Notes: generated from the sequence alone by a model not told the origin. A stretch of 46,418 bases of DNA from CALXCT01 sp964422185 (GCA_964422185.1 CAYRAG010000009.1:1-46418); one strand, 5' to 3'. Counted from the stretch's first letter, positions 7,470 to 16,277 are shown. Made by a program: numbers and translations.

Positions 7470-7690
7470 AATGCCGGCCGCCGCGGTACAGAGATTCCCG
7501 GCGTCCTCTCCCTGAAGCGCCGTAGGCGCCCCCGTCCCCCATCTCCCGGCGGACACATACGCCGGGGAAAGACAGGGGCAGAATGAGCCGGAGAGCCGCG
7601 GGAGAGCAGCCCTCCGGTTGATTTTGTATTTTTCCCGCACGCGGGCCGCCGGAGCCGGGGCTCTGGAGAGCTGTCCCGTATCCGGGCAGT

Positions 7691-8941
7691 TCAGGAAGCC
7701 CTGGCGGCGTTGGTTCTCTTCAGACTCCAGTTGGCCAGCAGAGTCAGGACGGTGGAGATGATGCACAGCAGCAGGAAGATCCGGTAGGTGCCGGTGTAGC
7801 TGGCGGTGCGGTCGAAGATCCACCCGGCCAGAACCGGGCCGACGCTGACGCCCAGGGCGAACGCGATGTTGATATAGCCCATGATGGAGCTGTACGCCCG
7901 GTTGCCGAATTTCTCCGCCCCGAAGCTGTACAGAATCACGGTGCCGAACATGTTCCCCACGCCCAGGATGATCATGGCCAGAGCCGCCGCGGCCAGGCCG
8001 CTGCCCTGGAGGATGAGGATCAGCGCCGCGCTGACCAGCACGCCCACCAGGAGCGTCGTGGGCCCGGCGCCCGCCTTCTCGTAGATCATCCCCATCAGGG
8101 GCTTGGCGAGGGCGCAGACGATGCTGAACAGGGACATCAGGGTCGTGGCCAGCGCCGCGGAGAACTGGAAGTCCACCTGGAGCATGGGCACGATGCTCTG
8201 CTGCATGCCCATGACATAGGCGCTGCCGGAGAAGGTGGCCACCAGGAAGATCCAGAAGCCGGGCGTGCGGAACGCCTCCTGCAGCGTCATGCCGCTGACG
8301 GGCTCCGCGCCCTCCTCCTGCCTGGCGGGATCCCAGCCGTACGGCTGCATGCCCAGGCTGGCCGGCGGCGGGGACACAAACAGCACCCCGATGACCGTCA
8401 TGACGGCGATGAGCACGCCCATGGACAGGTAGCCGGCCCGCCAGCCCATGTGGTCGATGAAGTAGCGGGCCACCTGGGAGTAGAGCACCGTGCCGAAGCT
8501 GGTGCCCATGGTGACCACGGACAGGGCCACGCTGCGCTTCTCCGAGAACCACTGGGTGACGACGGAGGTGCCGTACAGGCCGCTGACCACCGGTACCACA
8601 AAGCTCAGCGCCACGCCGGCGGCGTAGAACATGGGCAGGCTGGTGCACCGGGACAGCCAGACATAGCTGACCGCGCCCAGGGCGGCCCCGCCCAGCGCCA
8701 CGACCTGGGGCTTTTTGCTGAACCTGTCCAGCAGATGCCCCACGGCGGGCTGCGCGAACACCCCGCAGATGCTCATCAGGGAGACATACAGGCTCAGAGC
8801 GGTCTGGGAGAACCCGTACTCGTTGATGATCGGCAGGTAGAACAGGGAGAGCGCCGCGGCGAAGCCGGATCCGGTGTTGACGAAAAACGCCCCCAGCACC
8901 GTGAGGAACGCACGCTGGGTGGAACTGAGATTTTTCTTCAA
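7691..8941 (-). CDS. MFS transporter, oxalate/formate-antiporter-like
   Basis: A 416-residue inner-membrane carrier with about 12 transmembrane helices in two six-helix halves. The loop between helices 2 and 3 carries a GHLLDRFSKKP version of the MFS motif A. A charged central loop (about 198-215) separates the halves. Overall resemblance is to the OFA/monocarboxylate branch that moves organic anions. It starts at TTG 8941 after a GAGGTG ribosome site. It is the last gene of the minus-strand glycyl radical operon, 105 bases after the activating-enzyme gene and behind a partial hairpin, so it probably imports the operon's substrate or exports its product. Confidence 0.8.
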   Translation of the reverse strand: MKKNLSSTQRAFLTVLGAFFVNTGSGFAAALSLFYLPIINEYGFSQTALSLYVSLMSICGVFAQPAVGHLLDRFSKKPQVVALGGAALGAVSYVWLSRCTSLPMFYAAGVALSFVVPVVSGLYGTSVVTQWFSEKRSVALSVVTMGTSFGTVLYSQVARYFIDHMGWRAGYLSMGVLIAVMTVIGVLFVSPPPASLGMQPYGWDPARQEEGAEPVSGMTLQEAFRTPGFWIFLVATFSGSAYVMGMQQSIVPMLQVDFQFSAALATTLMSLFSIVCALAKPLMGMIYEKAGAGPTTLLVGVLVSAALILILQGSGLAAAALAMIILGVGNMFGTVILYSFGAEKFGNRAYSSIMGYINIAFALGVSVGPVLAGWIFDRTASYTGTYRIFLLLCIISTVLTLLANWSLKRTNAARAS

Positions 8942-8998
8942 GGTGGGTTCACCTCACCAGGTTTTGGATTGCGCCCGGGACGCGGGCAGTTCAGCGAA

Positions 8999-9027
8999 GC
9001 CGCCCGCATCTCGGGGATACGGGCGGC
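8999..9027 (-). terminator. Hairpin between activating enzyme and MFS genes
   Basis: GCCGCCCG (8999-9006) pairs with CGGGCGGC (9020-9027). On the minus strand it is followed by TTCGCTG, a poor T-tract. More likely it is an mRNA-stabilising or partly terminating element that lowers MFS expression relative to the enzymes. Confidence 0.4.
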
Positions 9028-9046
9028 TGCGTCGCGTGTCGTGTGT

Positions 9047-10024
9047 TTAATGGATGACCGCATTCAGACCGTAGCTCTCCACGATCTCCTTGATGTGCGC
9101 CATCTCCTGGTCGGACGGGGGCACCGCCTCCTGCACCTGCTCGTCGCTGATGCGCAGGTGCTTGGACACCCCCAGGTTGTGGTAGGGCAGCAGCTGCACG
9201 AGGGTGACGGCGTCATTGCCCAGGGACGCGCAGAACTCCGCGGTCTTCCGGATGTTCTCCTCGCCGTTGTTGTAGCGGGGGATGACCGGGATCCGGATCT
9301 GGAGCTTGCCGCCCGCCGCCGCGATTTTGCGGGCGTTTTCCAGGATCCGCTCGTTGGGAACCCCGGTGGCCTGCTGATGCGAGCGGCTGTCCATATGTTT
9401 CAGGTCGTACAGATACAGATCGGTGTAGGGCAGAGTGCGCTCCACCATCTCCCACGGCGCGAAGCCCGTGGTGTCCAGCGCCGTGTGGAAGCCCTCCTCC
9501 TTGAGACGGCGGAGGAACGCCACCGTGAACTCGCCCTGGCTGAGCGCCTCGCCGCCGGACACGGTCACGCCGCCGCCGGACGCCTCATAGAACGACCGGT
9601 CTCCGGAGACGCGCTCGATCAGCTGCTCTACGGTATACTCCTCCCCGCAAATGTACAGGGCGTGGGGGTGGCACACCTTCGCGCATTCGCCGCAGTTGTC
9701 GCAGAGTTTGCGGTTGACATGCACATACTGCACCGGCTCGTGGGTCTTGGTGTCCGTGCCCGTGGCGCCCGGCTCCAGCGCGCCTTTCGGGCACGCCTTC
9801 AGGCAGCGCTCCTCGCACAGCTCCGTGCCGATGCACCGCATGGAGATCCAGCTCAGCTGGGGGTAGAACGCCTGGGACTCCGGGCTGTGGCACCAGGGGC
9901 AGTGCAGCGGACAGCCCTTGAGGAAGACGGTGGTTCGGATGCCGGGCCCGTCCTGCACGGAGAAGCCCTGGATGTCATAGACCATCCCCCGGAGATCGTC
10001 TGTCTTCACCGGTTGTTCTGGCAT
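9047..10024 (-). CDS. Glycyl radical enzyme activating protein (radical SAM)
   Basis: A 325-residue radical SAM enzyme. Cys38, Cys42 and Cys45 form the CxxxCxxC motif (GCPLHCPWC) that binds the SAM cluster. A two-cluster ferredoxin-like insert follows, with CLKACPKGAL and CDNCGECAKVCHPHAL, as in activases of decarboxylase and dehydratase-type glycyl radical enzymes rather than short PflA. The GGVTVSGGEAL SAM-binding segment is present. It cleaves SAM to a 5'-deoxyadenosyl radical and abstracts hydrogen from the target glycine. ATG 10024 lies one base after the TGA of the enzyme at 10026-12449, so the two are translationally coupled. Two potential targets, at 10026 and 12474, share this single activase. 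Confidence 0.92.
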   Translation of the reverse strand: MPEQPVKTDDLRGMVYDIQGFSVQDGPGIRTTVFLKGCPLHCPWCHSPESQAFYPQLSWISMRCIGTELCEERCLKACPKGALEPGATGTDTKTHEPVQYVHVNRKLCDNCGECAKVCHPHALYICGEEYTVEQLIERVSGDRSFYEASGGGVTVSGGEALSQGEFTVAFLRRLKEEGFHTALDTTGFAPWEMVERTLPYTDLYLYDLKHMDSRSHQQATGVPNERILENARKIAAAGGKLQIRIPVIPRYNNGEENIRKTAEFCASLGNDAVTLVQLLPYHNLGVSKHLRISDEQVQEAVPPSDQEMAHIKEIVESYGLNAVIH

Positions 10025-10025
10025 G

Positions 10026-12449
10026 TCAGATCTCCATTTCCGTCCGCCGGATCAGATCGTCCTGGCAGTCCTTGAACACTTCCACAAAGTAGGCGGAGAA
10101 GCCGGCCACGCGAACCACCAGATCCTTATAATCCTCCGGGTTCTCCTGGGCGTCCCGCAGCGTCTCGGCGCTGACCACATTCAGCTGCATCTCCATGCCG
10201 CCGCGGCTGAAGTAGGTCTGGATGACCGCTTTCAGCTTCGCCATGCCGTCCGCGCTGTTGAGCGCGGTGGGGTGGAATTTCATGTTCAGCAGGGTGCCGT
10301 TGCCGAACTTCGTCTGGTCAAAATGCAGCACGGAGTTCAGGCTGGACAGCGGGCCGCTCTTGTCCATGCCCTGAACCGGGGAGATGCCGTCGGAGAGGGG
10401 CTGGCCCTTCACGCGGCCGTCCGGGGTGGCCCAGGTGGTGCGGCCCATAATGGTGTTCATGGTGACGGGGTACATGCCCGCGCTCCAGCGGCCTCTGGGG
10501 CCGGTGGCGCGGTTGACGGCGTCGGCGTAGGTCTCGGCCACCACCTGCACGAACTGGTCGGCGTCGGCCACATTGTTGCCGAAGTGGGGCGCCTCGTTGA
10601 GGATGACCTGGTGCAGCTCCTCGTAGCCCTGCCAGTTGGCCATGACGGCGTCGTAGAGCTCCCGGGTGGTGCACAGCTTCTTCTCAAAGCACATGTAGTT
10701 GATGATGTTCAGCGAGTCGGCCACCGTGCCCAGGCCGATGGCGCTGTTGCCGGTGGAGTTGTACTTCGCGCCGCCCCACATGACATCCAGGCCGCTCTCC
10801 ATGCAGCCCTCGAACATGCAGGAGACCAGCGGCAGCGGCATCTGATAGGACGCCACGGACTCCCAGATGGTCTGGCAGGCCACATGCCAGCGCACGAAAT
10901 ACTCGATCTGCTGCTTGACCGCGTCCACCACCTGGTCCATGCTGGTCATCTCGTAGAGGTAGCCGGTGGGCAGGCCCGTGTGCTCCTTGATCTTGCCGTC
11001 CTTGCCCGGCGCGGGGTTCGTGCCGTTGTTGATGGCCTGGAGCAGGCAGCCCACCAGGTTGATATAGGACTCGCAGCCGGTGCCGCCGGGCTGCGCCCAC
11101 TCGTCTCCGCAGCCGGTGGGCTCCACGCACCCGATGAGCGTGTAGTTGCGGGCGCTGTCCAGAGGCAGGCCGCGCTTCATCAGGGCGGGGATGATCACAT
11201 CGTCGTTCTCGAAAGTGGGCACGCCGCCGGAGCGCTTGGTGGTCTCAATGGCCAGCTCCCACAGATCCGCGGGGGTGCCCTTGTGGATGCGCAGCGCCTG
11301 AGGCGGCGTATGCAGCAGCAGACGGCCGGCGCTCTGGAGCATCATGTAGGTCACGGGATTCGTGGCGTCGTTGCCCTGCTTGTCCACGCCGCCCATGGTC
11401 ATCAGGAACCCGCTGGTGTAGCCGGGGTTGGCGATGGTGGCGGGGTCGTAGCGGATCATCTTGTTGGGCTCGGCCAGCTTCAGATAGAACAGATCCATGA
11501 GCTCCTGGGCCTTCTCCGGGGTGATCCGGCCGGCGGCCAGATCCGCCTCGTAGTACTTGCCGAGATACTGATCCACGCGGCCCAGGCTGATGCCGTGCTG
11601 CTGGCCGTCCAGGCACATGGCCAGATGGTACAGGTAGATGCACTGCAGCGCGTCGTGGAAAGTGCGGCAGGGCTTCTCCATGATCCAGTCCAGCCGCTCG
11701 GCCATATCCAGCAGCTCCGCCTTGCGCACGGGGTCGGTCTGCCCGGCGGCCTGGCGGGCGCACTCTTTGCCGTAGCGCTTGGCCCAGATGATGATGCCTT
11801 TCGTGACGATGGACACCGCACGGTAGAAGTTGTACTTGCGGTTGTTGTCCCCCATGATGCCGGTGCGCTCCAGCTCCTCCATCTTCGCCTCGGCCTCCTG
11901 CCGGACGGCCTCAAAGCCCACGGTGCAGGCCTTGTCGTAGCCGGTGCAGAAGTGCCCGACGGGGGTGTTGGCGTTCTGATCCAGCACATACATCAGCGCG
12001 CCGTTGCCGGCCACCTTGCGGTAGCCCCGGGGGATGTAGGCGTCGAACATGGCGGACATGTTGTTGTGCAGCCAGAAGTCCTTCTTGCTCAGGATGTACT
12101 CCTTGTCCTCCGGATCCACGATGTAGGGGTCGGACTCCCGGGCGCCGGGATCCCCGGTCTCCAGCTCCTCCACCAGCCACTTGAAGTTCGTCTCCGGGTA
12201 GAGCGCGCTGGCGCGGTAGGAGGTGCCCTGCTCGCCCACGATCAGCTCGTCCTCGTTGACCAGCACCGGCATGTTCTCAAACAGATTGCGCAGGTTCTTC
12301 GCCCGCTTCAGGATGCCGGTCAGCTCCATGTTGTTCATGTAGAAGTCCGTGACGAGACGGAAGCGCGCCGTGCACAGATGGGGCTCGGTGTTGCGGTAGC
12401 GCTCGCGCATCTTCGCCACGCGGGGAGTGATTTCCTTCCATTCTACCAT
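10026..12449 (-). CDS. Glycyl radical enzyme 1 (GCVEP type)
   Basis: An 807-residue glycyl radical enzyme. The thiyl-radical loop is IGCVEPTG, with Cys441 and Glu443, the Cys-x-Glu pair found in C-N/C-O lyases, dehydratases and arylacetate decarboxylases. The C-terminal radical loop VVRVAGFSAYF places the radical on Gly783. Length and motifs exclude classic pyruvate formate-lyase (which has adjacent catalytic cysteines). It could be an eliminase (choline lyase, isethionate lyase, diol or hydroxyproline dehydratase type) or a decarboxylase; active-site residues outside the loop do not decide this by eye. It has a GGAGG ribosome site, is 24 bases downstream of the second enzyme, and is coupled to the activase. 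Cytosolic, oxygen-sensitive; no microcompartment shell genes are nearby. Confidence 0.9.
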   Translation of the reverse strand: MVEWKEITPRVAKMRERYRNTEPHLCTARFRLVTDFYMNNMELTGILKRAKNLRNLFENMPVLVNEDELIVGEQGTSYRASALYPETNFKWLVEELETGDPGARESDPYIVDPEDKEYILSKKDFWLHNNMSAMFDAYIPRGYRKVAGNGALMYVLDQNANTPVGHFCTGYDKACTVGFEAVRQEAEAKMEELERTGIMGDNNRKYNFYRAVSIVTKGIIIWAKRYGKECARQAAGQTDPVRKAELLDMAERLDWIMEKPCRTFHDALQCIYLYHLAMCLDGQQHGISLGRVDQYLGKYYEADLAAGRITPEKAQELMDLFYLKLAEPNKMIRYDPATIANPGYTSGFLMTMGGVDKQGNDATNPVTYMMLQSAGRLLLHTPPQALRIHKGTPADLWELAIETTKRSGGVPTFENDDVIIPALMKRGLPLDSARNYTLIGCVEPTGCGDEWAQPGGTGCESYINLVGCLLQAINNGTNPAPGKDGKIKEHTGLPTGYLYEMTSMDQVVDAVKQQIEYFVRWHVACQTIWESVASYQMPLPLVSCMFEGCMESGLDVMWGGAKYNSTGNSAIGLGTVADSLNIINYMCFEKKLCTTRELYDAVMANWQGYEELHQVILNEAPHFGNNVADADQFVQVVAETYADAVNRATGPRGRWSAGMYPVTMNTIMGRTTWATPDGRVKGQPLSDGISPVQGMDKSGPLSSLNSVLHFDQTKFGNGTLLNMKFHPTALNSADGMAKLKAVIQTYFSRGGMEMQLNVVSAETLRDAQENPEDYKDLVVRVAGFSAYFVEVFKDCQDDLIRRTEMEI

Positions 12450-12473
12450 AAAATCAGTTCCGCCTCCTGTATT

Positions 12474-14924
12474 TTAGAGCCTGCACTCGTTGCGGGAGAT
12501 GATGTCGTCCTGCAGATCCCGGCCCAGCTCCACAAAGTAGGCCGAGTAGCCGGCGATCCGGACCACCAGATCCCGGTACTCCTCCGGGTGCTCCTGCGCC
12601 GCGCGCAGGGTGTCGGTGTCCACGACATTGTACTGGATCTCCATGCCGCCGTCGTGGAAGTAGGACTGGGTGGCGTCGCGCAGCTTCTCCACGCCGGCGT
12701 CATTGCTGAGCACGGACGGGTGCATGCGCAGGTTCAGGGCGATGCCGCCCAGGAAGTTCGTGTGGTCGTAGCAGCGGGCGCTGTTCATGACCGTCAGCGG
12801 GCCCCTCTTGTCCCGGCCCTGGGCGGGAGACGCGGCGTCCGCGATGGGATCCGGGTACTTCCGGCCGTCCGGGGTGCCCCAGGTGAACCGGCCCTGGTTG
12901 ATGTGGTCGGAGGAGCCGTACAGACCCGCCTTGTAGACATTGCACCGGGTGGTGCGCATGCCCTTGCACAGGTCGTGGTAGGTGTCGGTGATCCACTGCA
13001 TCTCCATGTCCGCGTAGGGGTCGCCGTTGCCGAAGTGGGGCACTACATCCAGAATCTGCTGGCGCAGCGTCTCGTGGCCCTCCCAGTTGTCGATCACGGC
13101 GTCGTAGAGCTCCCGGGTGGTGCACAGCTTCTTGTCAAAGCACATGTACTTGATGGTGGTCAGGGAGTCGGCCAGGGTGGCCAGACCGGTGGCCGTGCCG
13201 CCGAAGGAGTTGTACTTCGCGCCGCCCTGGGTGCAGTCCTTGCCGTTCTCCATGCAGCCCTCAATGGACAGGGACAGCACGCTCTCCGGCGCCCAGAACA
13301 TGACCTGGGTCTCCGTGTAGTTCTGGATGGTGATGTACATGTTCATGACATGCTGCGCCATCTTCCGCACCGCCTCACGGACCTCCTCGATGCTGTTCAT
13401 CTCGTACAGGAAGCCGGTGTGGAGGCTGGACTGGACATTGTTAAACGGGTTCTTGCCGTCGTTGATGGCCATGTCCAGAATGCTGCCCCACCACAGCGCG
13501 GCGTGGGGCGGCTGCAGGCCGTTGGGCGCCGGGTAGTCGTTGCCGCAGCCCACGATCTCCTGGCAGCCGATGCAGCCGTAGTCCCGGGCGTCTTTCAGCT
13601 CGTAGCCCATCTCCTTGACCATGGTGGGGATGACCACATCGTCGTTGTAGTACAGCGGCAGGCCGCCCACGAGGCGGGAGGTGGCGATGGCGCAGTCCCA
13701 GAGCTTCTGGGGCGTCTTGGAGCTGGTGCGGAACACCAGGGTGGGGTCGTGGAGCTTCAGCCGGCCGATGGTCTCGAACACCATGAACGACACCGGGTTG
13801 CTGGCGTCCTCGCCCGTCTCGGGATCCAGGCCGCCGATGGTGACATTCTGGTAGGTGTTGCCCACGCCGATGGTGTCCTTGATGAGGATCGGCGCACCGG
13901 AGTAGAAGCAGTTGAGTTTCAGGAAGAAGGCGTCCACGATCTCCTGGGCCTCTTCCATGGTGATGGTGCCCTCTTCCAGATCCTTCTTCAGGTACGGCCA
14001 GGTGTACTGGTCGAACCGGCCGATGGACGGGCTGGGCGTGCGGTCGTAGATCTGGATCATGACCTGGTAGAGCATGATGCCCTGCACCGCCTCCCGGAAG
14101 TTCCGGGCCGGGTTCTCGCTGAGCCAGAGGATGCCGTCGCCCATCTTCTCCAGCTCGGCCCTGCGCTTTGGATCCTGGCACTGCGCGGCCAGCTCCATGC
14201 ACTTCTCGCCGTAGCGGCGCACCAGGGTGATGGCGCCCTCGCAGGTGATGGCCTCCGCCTTGTAGAAGATGTACTTGTTGATGTCGTCGCCCATCAGGCA
14301 GTTCTTGTGCTCGTCAATCCAGCTCTGGGCCTGGCGGAGCAGCGCCCCGTAGCCCACATGGATGATCTTGTTGTAGCCGGCGATCAGGTGTCCCGCGGGC
14401 AGTCCCGCCAGGCTCTGGCCGCCCTCCTTGTAGTTGCTGATGTTGAGATCCCGCAGCTCCTGGAAGCACTCCGGCTGCCAGGCGTCCGCCATGGTGCCCA
14501 CCTTGCGGTCTTTCCAGTAGTCCCGGACGGAGCGCATGTACTCGTAGTCCTCCGGGGTGATGCAGTAGCGGATGTCGTCGTCGTCCGGGTTGTGGTACAG
14601 CCCGTCGTCGCGCAGCGTCCACTCGCCCTTCTCCACCGCGTCAATGACCCAGTCCGTGCCGCTCCACTCGGGGTAGGACACGCTGCTGAACAGGTGGGGC
14701 CCCTTGTTGCCGACGATGATCTCGTCGTCGTCAATGAGGATGGTCATCTGCTCGCACAGATCCTTAAAGAACAGGGGGCGACGGATGGCGGGCAGCACAT
14801 GCTCGTTCTTCTTCGTGCTCTCGGTCAAAATCCGCATCCGCTCCGAGTCGTAGATGAGGACGCGGTCCCGGATCCGCTCCCGCATGCGGAGGATCCGGTC
14901 TGTTGCAGGTACAAACTGATACAT
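12474..14924 (-). CDS. Glycyl radical enzyme 2 (variant GCQE loop)
   Basis: An 816-residue paralogue of its downstream neighbour. The radical loop VVRIAGYSAYF puts the radical on Gly792. The active-site loop reads GCIGCQEIVG: Cys454 with Glu456 keeps the Cys-x-Glu geometry, but the usual Val is Gln and the Pro after Glu is Ile, with an extra Cys451 three residues before. Conserved blocks shared with enzyme 1 include the EGCMENG/EGCMESG and CTTRELYDAV segments. It is 25 bases after the UroD-like gene, with a GGGAGG ribosome site. It may act on a different step from enzyme 1 or form a hetero-complex with it; a single activase follows. Catalytically intact by motif, substrate unknown. Confidence 0.88.
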   Translation of the reverse strand: MYQFVPATDRILRMRERIRDRVLIYDSERMRILTESTKKNEHVLPAIRRPLFFKDLCEQMTILIDDDEIIVGNKGPHLFSSVSYPEWSGTDWVIDAVEKGEWTLRDDGLYHNPDDDDIRYCITPEDYEYMRSVRDYWKDRKVGTMADAWQPECFQELRDLNISNYKEGGQSLAGLPAGHLIAGYNKIIHVGYGALLRQAQSWIDEHKNCLMGDDINKYIFYKAEAITCEGAITLVRRYGEKCMELAAQCQDPKRRAELEKMGDGILWLSENPARNFREAVQGIMLYQVMIQIYDRTPSPSIGRFDQYTWPYLKKDLEEGTITMEEAQEIVDAFFLKLNCFYSGAPILIKDTIGVGNTYQNVTIGGLDPETGEDASNPVSFMVFETIGRLKLHDPTLVFRTSSKTPQKLWDCAIATSRLVGGLPLYYNDDVVIPTMVKEMGYELKDARDYGCIGCQEIVGCGNDYPAPNGLQPPHAALWWGSILDMAINDGKNPFNNVQSSLHTGFLYEMNSIEEVREAVRKMAQHVMNMYITIQNYTETQVMFWAPESVLSLSIEGCMENGKDCTQGGAKYNSFGGTATGLATLADSLTTIKYMCFDKKLCTTRELYDAVIDNWEGHETLRQQILDVVPHFGNGDPYADMEMQWITDTYHDLCKGMRTTRCNVYKAGLYGSSDHINQGRFTWGTPDGRKYPDPIADAASPAQGRDKRGPLTVMNSARCYDHTNFLGGIALNLRMHPSVLSNDAGVEKLRDATQSYFHDGGMEIQYNVVDTDTLRAAQEHPEEYRDLVVRIAGYSAYFVELGRDLQDDIISRNECRL

Positions 14925-14949
14925 AGAAAGCCTCCCTGTCTGAAGCGCC

Positions 14950-15978
14950 TTACTGGAGATCTTTGTAGAGCTTCAGGCTGTATTCATAAAGTTCGTTGGC
15001 AAACGCGTAGTAGGTCTCCGGGATGTTTCCGCACAGCCGGACCACGGCGCCGGAGCCCTTGCAGGTGTGGGCGCCGTATTTGTCCACGATGCTGCGGGCG
15101 TACTCCCGGGCCTCCTCCGGTGTGGTCTTCGGATTGTACATGATGTAGGGATCCGCGGAGAAGATGGGCGAGGTTTTGTCGCCGTACTTGTCCAGGATCA
15201 TGCGCTGGTCGTTGATGGTCTGGATCTCCAGCAGATCCGCCTTGATGTCGTTGACGATGTAGGGCAGGAAGACCTCCATCTTGCCGCAGCAGTGCAGCAT
15301 GTAGCCGCAGCCGGCCGAGTGGATCGCATCCGCCAGCGCCACGGCGGAGTCCAGCAGCTCGGTCTCGTAGACCTCCAGGGAGAAGAACTGGGACTTGGCA
15401 TTGGCCCAGTCGTCGTTGTGGCAGGCGTAGTCCAGGTGGAAGGTGTCGTTGAGGTGGTGGAACGAGTCAATCTTGTACTGGCCCAGGCGGTCGAAGAACG
15501 CCTTGCACTCCTCCGGCTCCAGCAGGACATCGCACAGCGCCTGCTCAAAGCCCTCGCTGATGTGCAGCCGCTCGAAAATGCCGTTGCCCAGGCGCAGCGC
15601 CAGCGCCCGTTTGTCGTCCCGGACAAAGCCCTCCAGATCCGCGGCCCAGTCCACCTTGTCCAGATCCGGGAAGATCATCTTCTCGCGCCACTCGCCGATC
15701 TCGTCGAACAGCCCGGGCACGGGGGTGGAGCCCTCCTGGGCCGCCTCGTATTTGTACTTCGTGCCGAACCAGTCCTCGCCGTCGCGATCCATATCGGGCG
15801 GCATGTCCTGGAACGCCCTGGGGAAGATCCACTGCGTGGCCTGGTGGATGGCCGGCATCCACATGGGTTTCTCATGATGGAACACCCGCATGAGGTTCTC
15901 TTTTGGCGTGATGGGGAAGTCTCTCTCCACCGGTTTCATGTAGGGGGGCATGACAGGAATGGTAAAATCAAAATCCAT
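14950..15978 (-). CDS. UroD-fold zinc methyltransferase (MtaA/CmuA-like)
   Basis: A 342-residue member of the uroporphyrinogen decarboxylase superfamily in the methyltransferase branch. His229, Cys231 (HCCG) and Cys306 (HTCKG) match the His-x-Cys...Cys zinc-ligand pattern of methylcobamide:thiol methyltransferases, including the roughly 75-residue spacing. True UroD lacks this set. No corrinoid-binding protein, activator or second methyltransferase is encoded in the window, so either a partner is supplied elsewhere or the domain has another role such as thiol or metal-dependent lyase chemistry. It is the first gene of the minus-strand operon with the two glycyl radical enzymes, so it probably processes the same compound before or after them. 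Confidence 0.78.
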   Translation of the reverse strand: MDFDFTIPVMPPYMKPVERDFPITPKENLMRVFHHEKPMWMPAIHQATQWIFPRAFQDMPPDMDRDGEDWFGTKYKYEAAQEGSTPVPGLFDEIGEWREKMIFPDLDKVDWAADLEGFVRDDKRALALRLGNGIFERLHISEGFEQALCDVLLEPEECKAFFDRLGQYKIDSFHHLNDTFHLDYACHNDDWANAKSQFFSLEVYETELLDSAVALADAIHSAGCGYMLHCCGKMEVFLPYIVNDIKADLLEIQTINDQRMILDKYGDKTSPIFSADPYIMYNPKTTPEEAREYARSIVDKYGAHTCKGSGAVVRLCGNIPETYYAFANELYEYSLKLYKDLQ

Positions 15979-16121
15979 AAGTTGCTCATCTCCGCTTTCT
16001 GTTTTCTCCGGCCCTGCGGCCTGTGTTCTGATGTTCCGCGTTTCTCACTCCGGCGGCCTCCGTTCCCGGATCCGCCCCGCTGCCGTCCCGGGTGCCGGAA
16101 CGGCGCACTCTTCCGTGTGCT

Positions 16122-16151
16122 ATCTTATCAGAACGGACGGGGAAATTTGAA
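16122..16151 (-). promoter_or_regulatory. Candidate promoter of the glycyl radical operon
   Basis: On the minus strand, TTCAAA (plus 16146-16151) lies 18 bp from an extended -10 TGaTAAGAT (TAAGAT at plus 16122-16127). The dyad at 16139-16164 overlaps the -35, as expected for a regulated promoter. Confidence 0.45.
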
Positions 16152-16205
16152 TGTACACTTTCCCGGGCAAACCATAAAAACTGTTGTTGGTTTTTCCCCG
16201 GAAAA
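16139..16205. promoter_or_regulatory. GGGGAAA/TTTTCC dyads, candidate MocR operator
   Basis: GGGGAAA (16139-16145) faces TTTCCC (16159-16164). TTTTCCccGGAAAA occupies 16192-16205. Read on the minus strand, the GGGAAA at 16159-16164 and the GGGGAAAA at 16192-16199 are direct repeats about 34 bp apart, a geometry reported for MocR-family regulators such as GabR. One site overlaps the operon -35 and the other lies in the spacer of the regulator's own promoter. Confidence 0.4.
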
Positions 16206-16215
16206 GTTGTATCAT
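16187..16215 (+). promoter_or_regulatory. Candidate promoter of the MocR-type regulator
   Basis: TTGGTT (16187-16192) and TATCAT (16210-16215) are 17 bp apart. The imperfect palindrome TTTTCCccGGAAAA fills the spacer, suggesting autoregulation. Confidence 0.5.
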
Positions 16216-16277
16216 AATGGTATCCGGCGTCCCGCGGCGGACCGCCGGGGAGATCAGACGGAAAAGGTCGTGAGAAC

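Larger units (their letters stand above)
7224..7690. other. Intergenic stretch with a scaffold gap
   Basis: Apart from the ribosome site (7230s), the minus-strand promoter at 7264-7292 and the 100-N gap (7315-7414), no gene is visible. A second copy of the left flank occupies 7415-7469. From 7470 to 7690 the DNA is GC-rich with short dyads such as CCCGC/GCGGG near 7637-7648, but no T-tract terminator for the MFS gene is clear. Confidence 0.6.
15979..16277. other. Divergent intergenic control region
   Basis: This 299-base region separates the catabolic operon from its probable regulator. Positions 16122-16215 hold two back-to-back promoters and the dyads described separately. From 15979 to 16120 and from 16220 to 16277 no additional element is recognised; the latter is the leader of the regulator gene. 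Confidence 0.5.

Noticed and set aside
9047..14924. Pyruvate formate-lyase and its PflA activase
   Set aside because: The enzymes lack the adjacent Cys-Cys pair of pyruvate formate-lyase and have Cys-x-Glu loops. The activase carries the two extra ferredoxin-like clusters that PflA lacks.
10023..15143. A 1,706-residue open frame on the plus strand
   Set aside because: It lies antisense to the two glycyl radical genes and the end of the UroD-like gene, all of which have intact motifs and ribosome sites. The product is a His/Val/Gly/Leu-rich composition typical of the complement of GC-rich codons.
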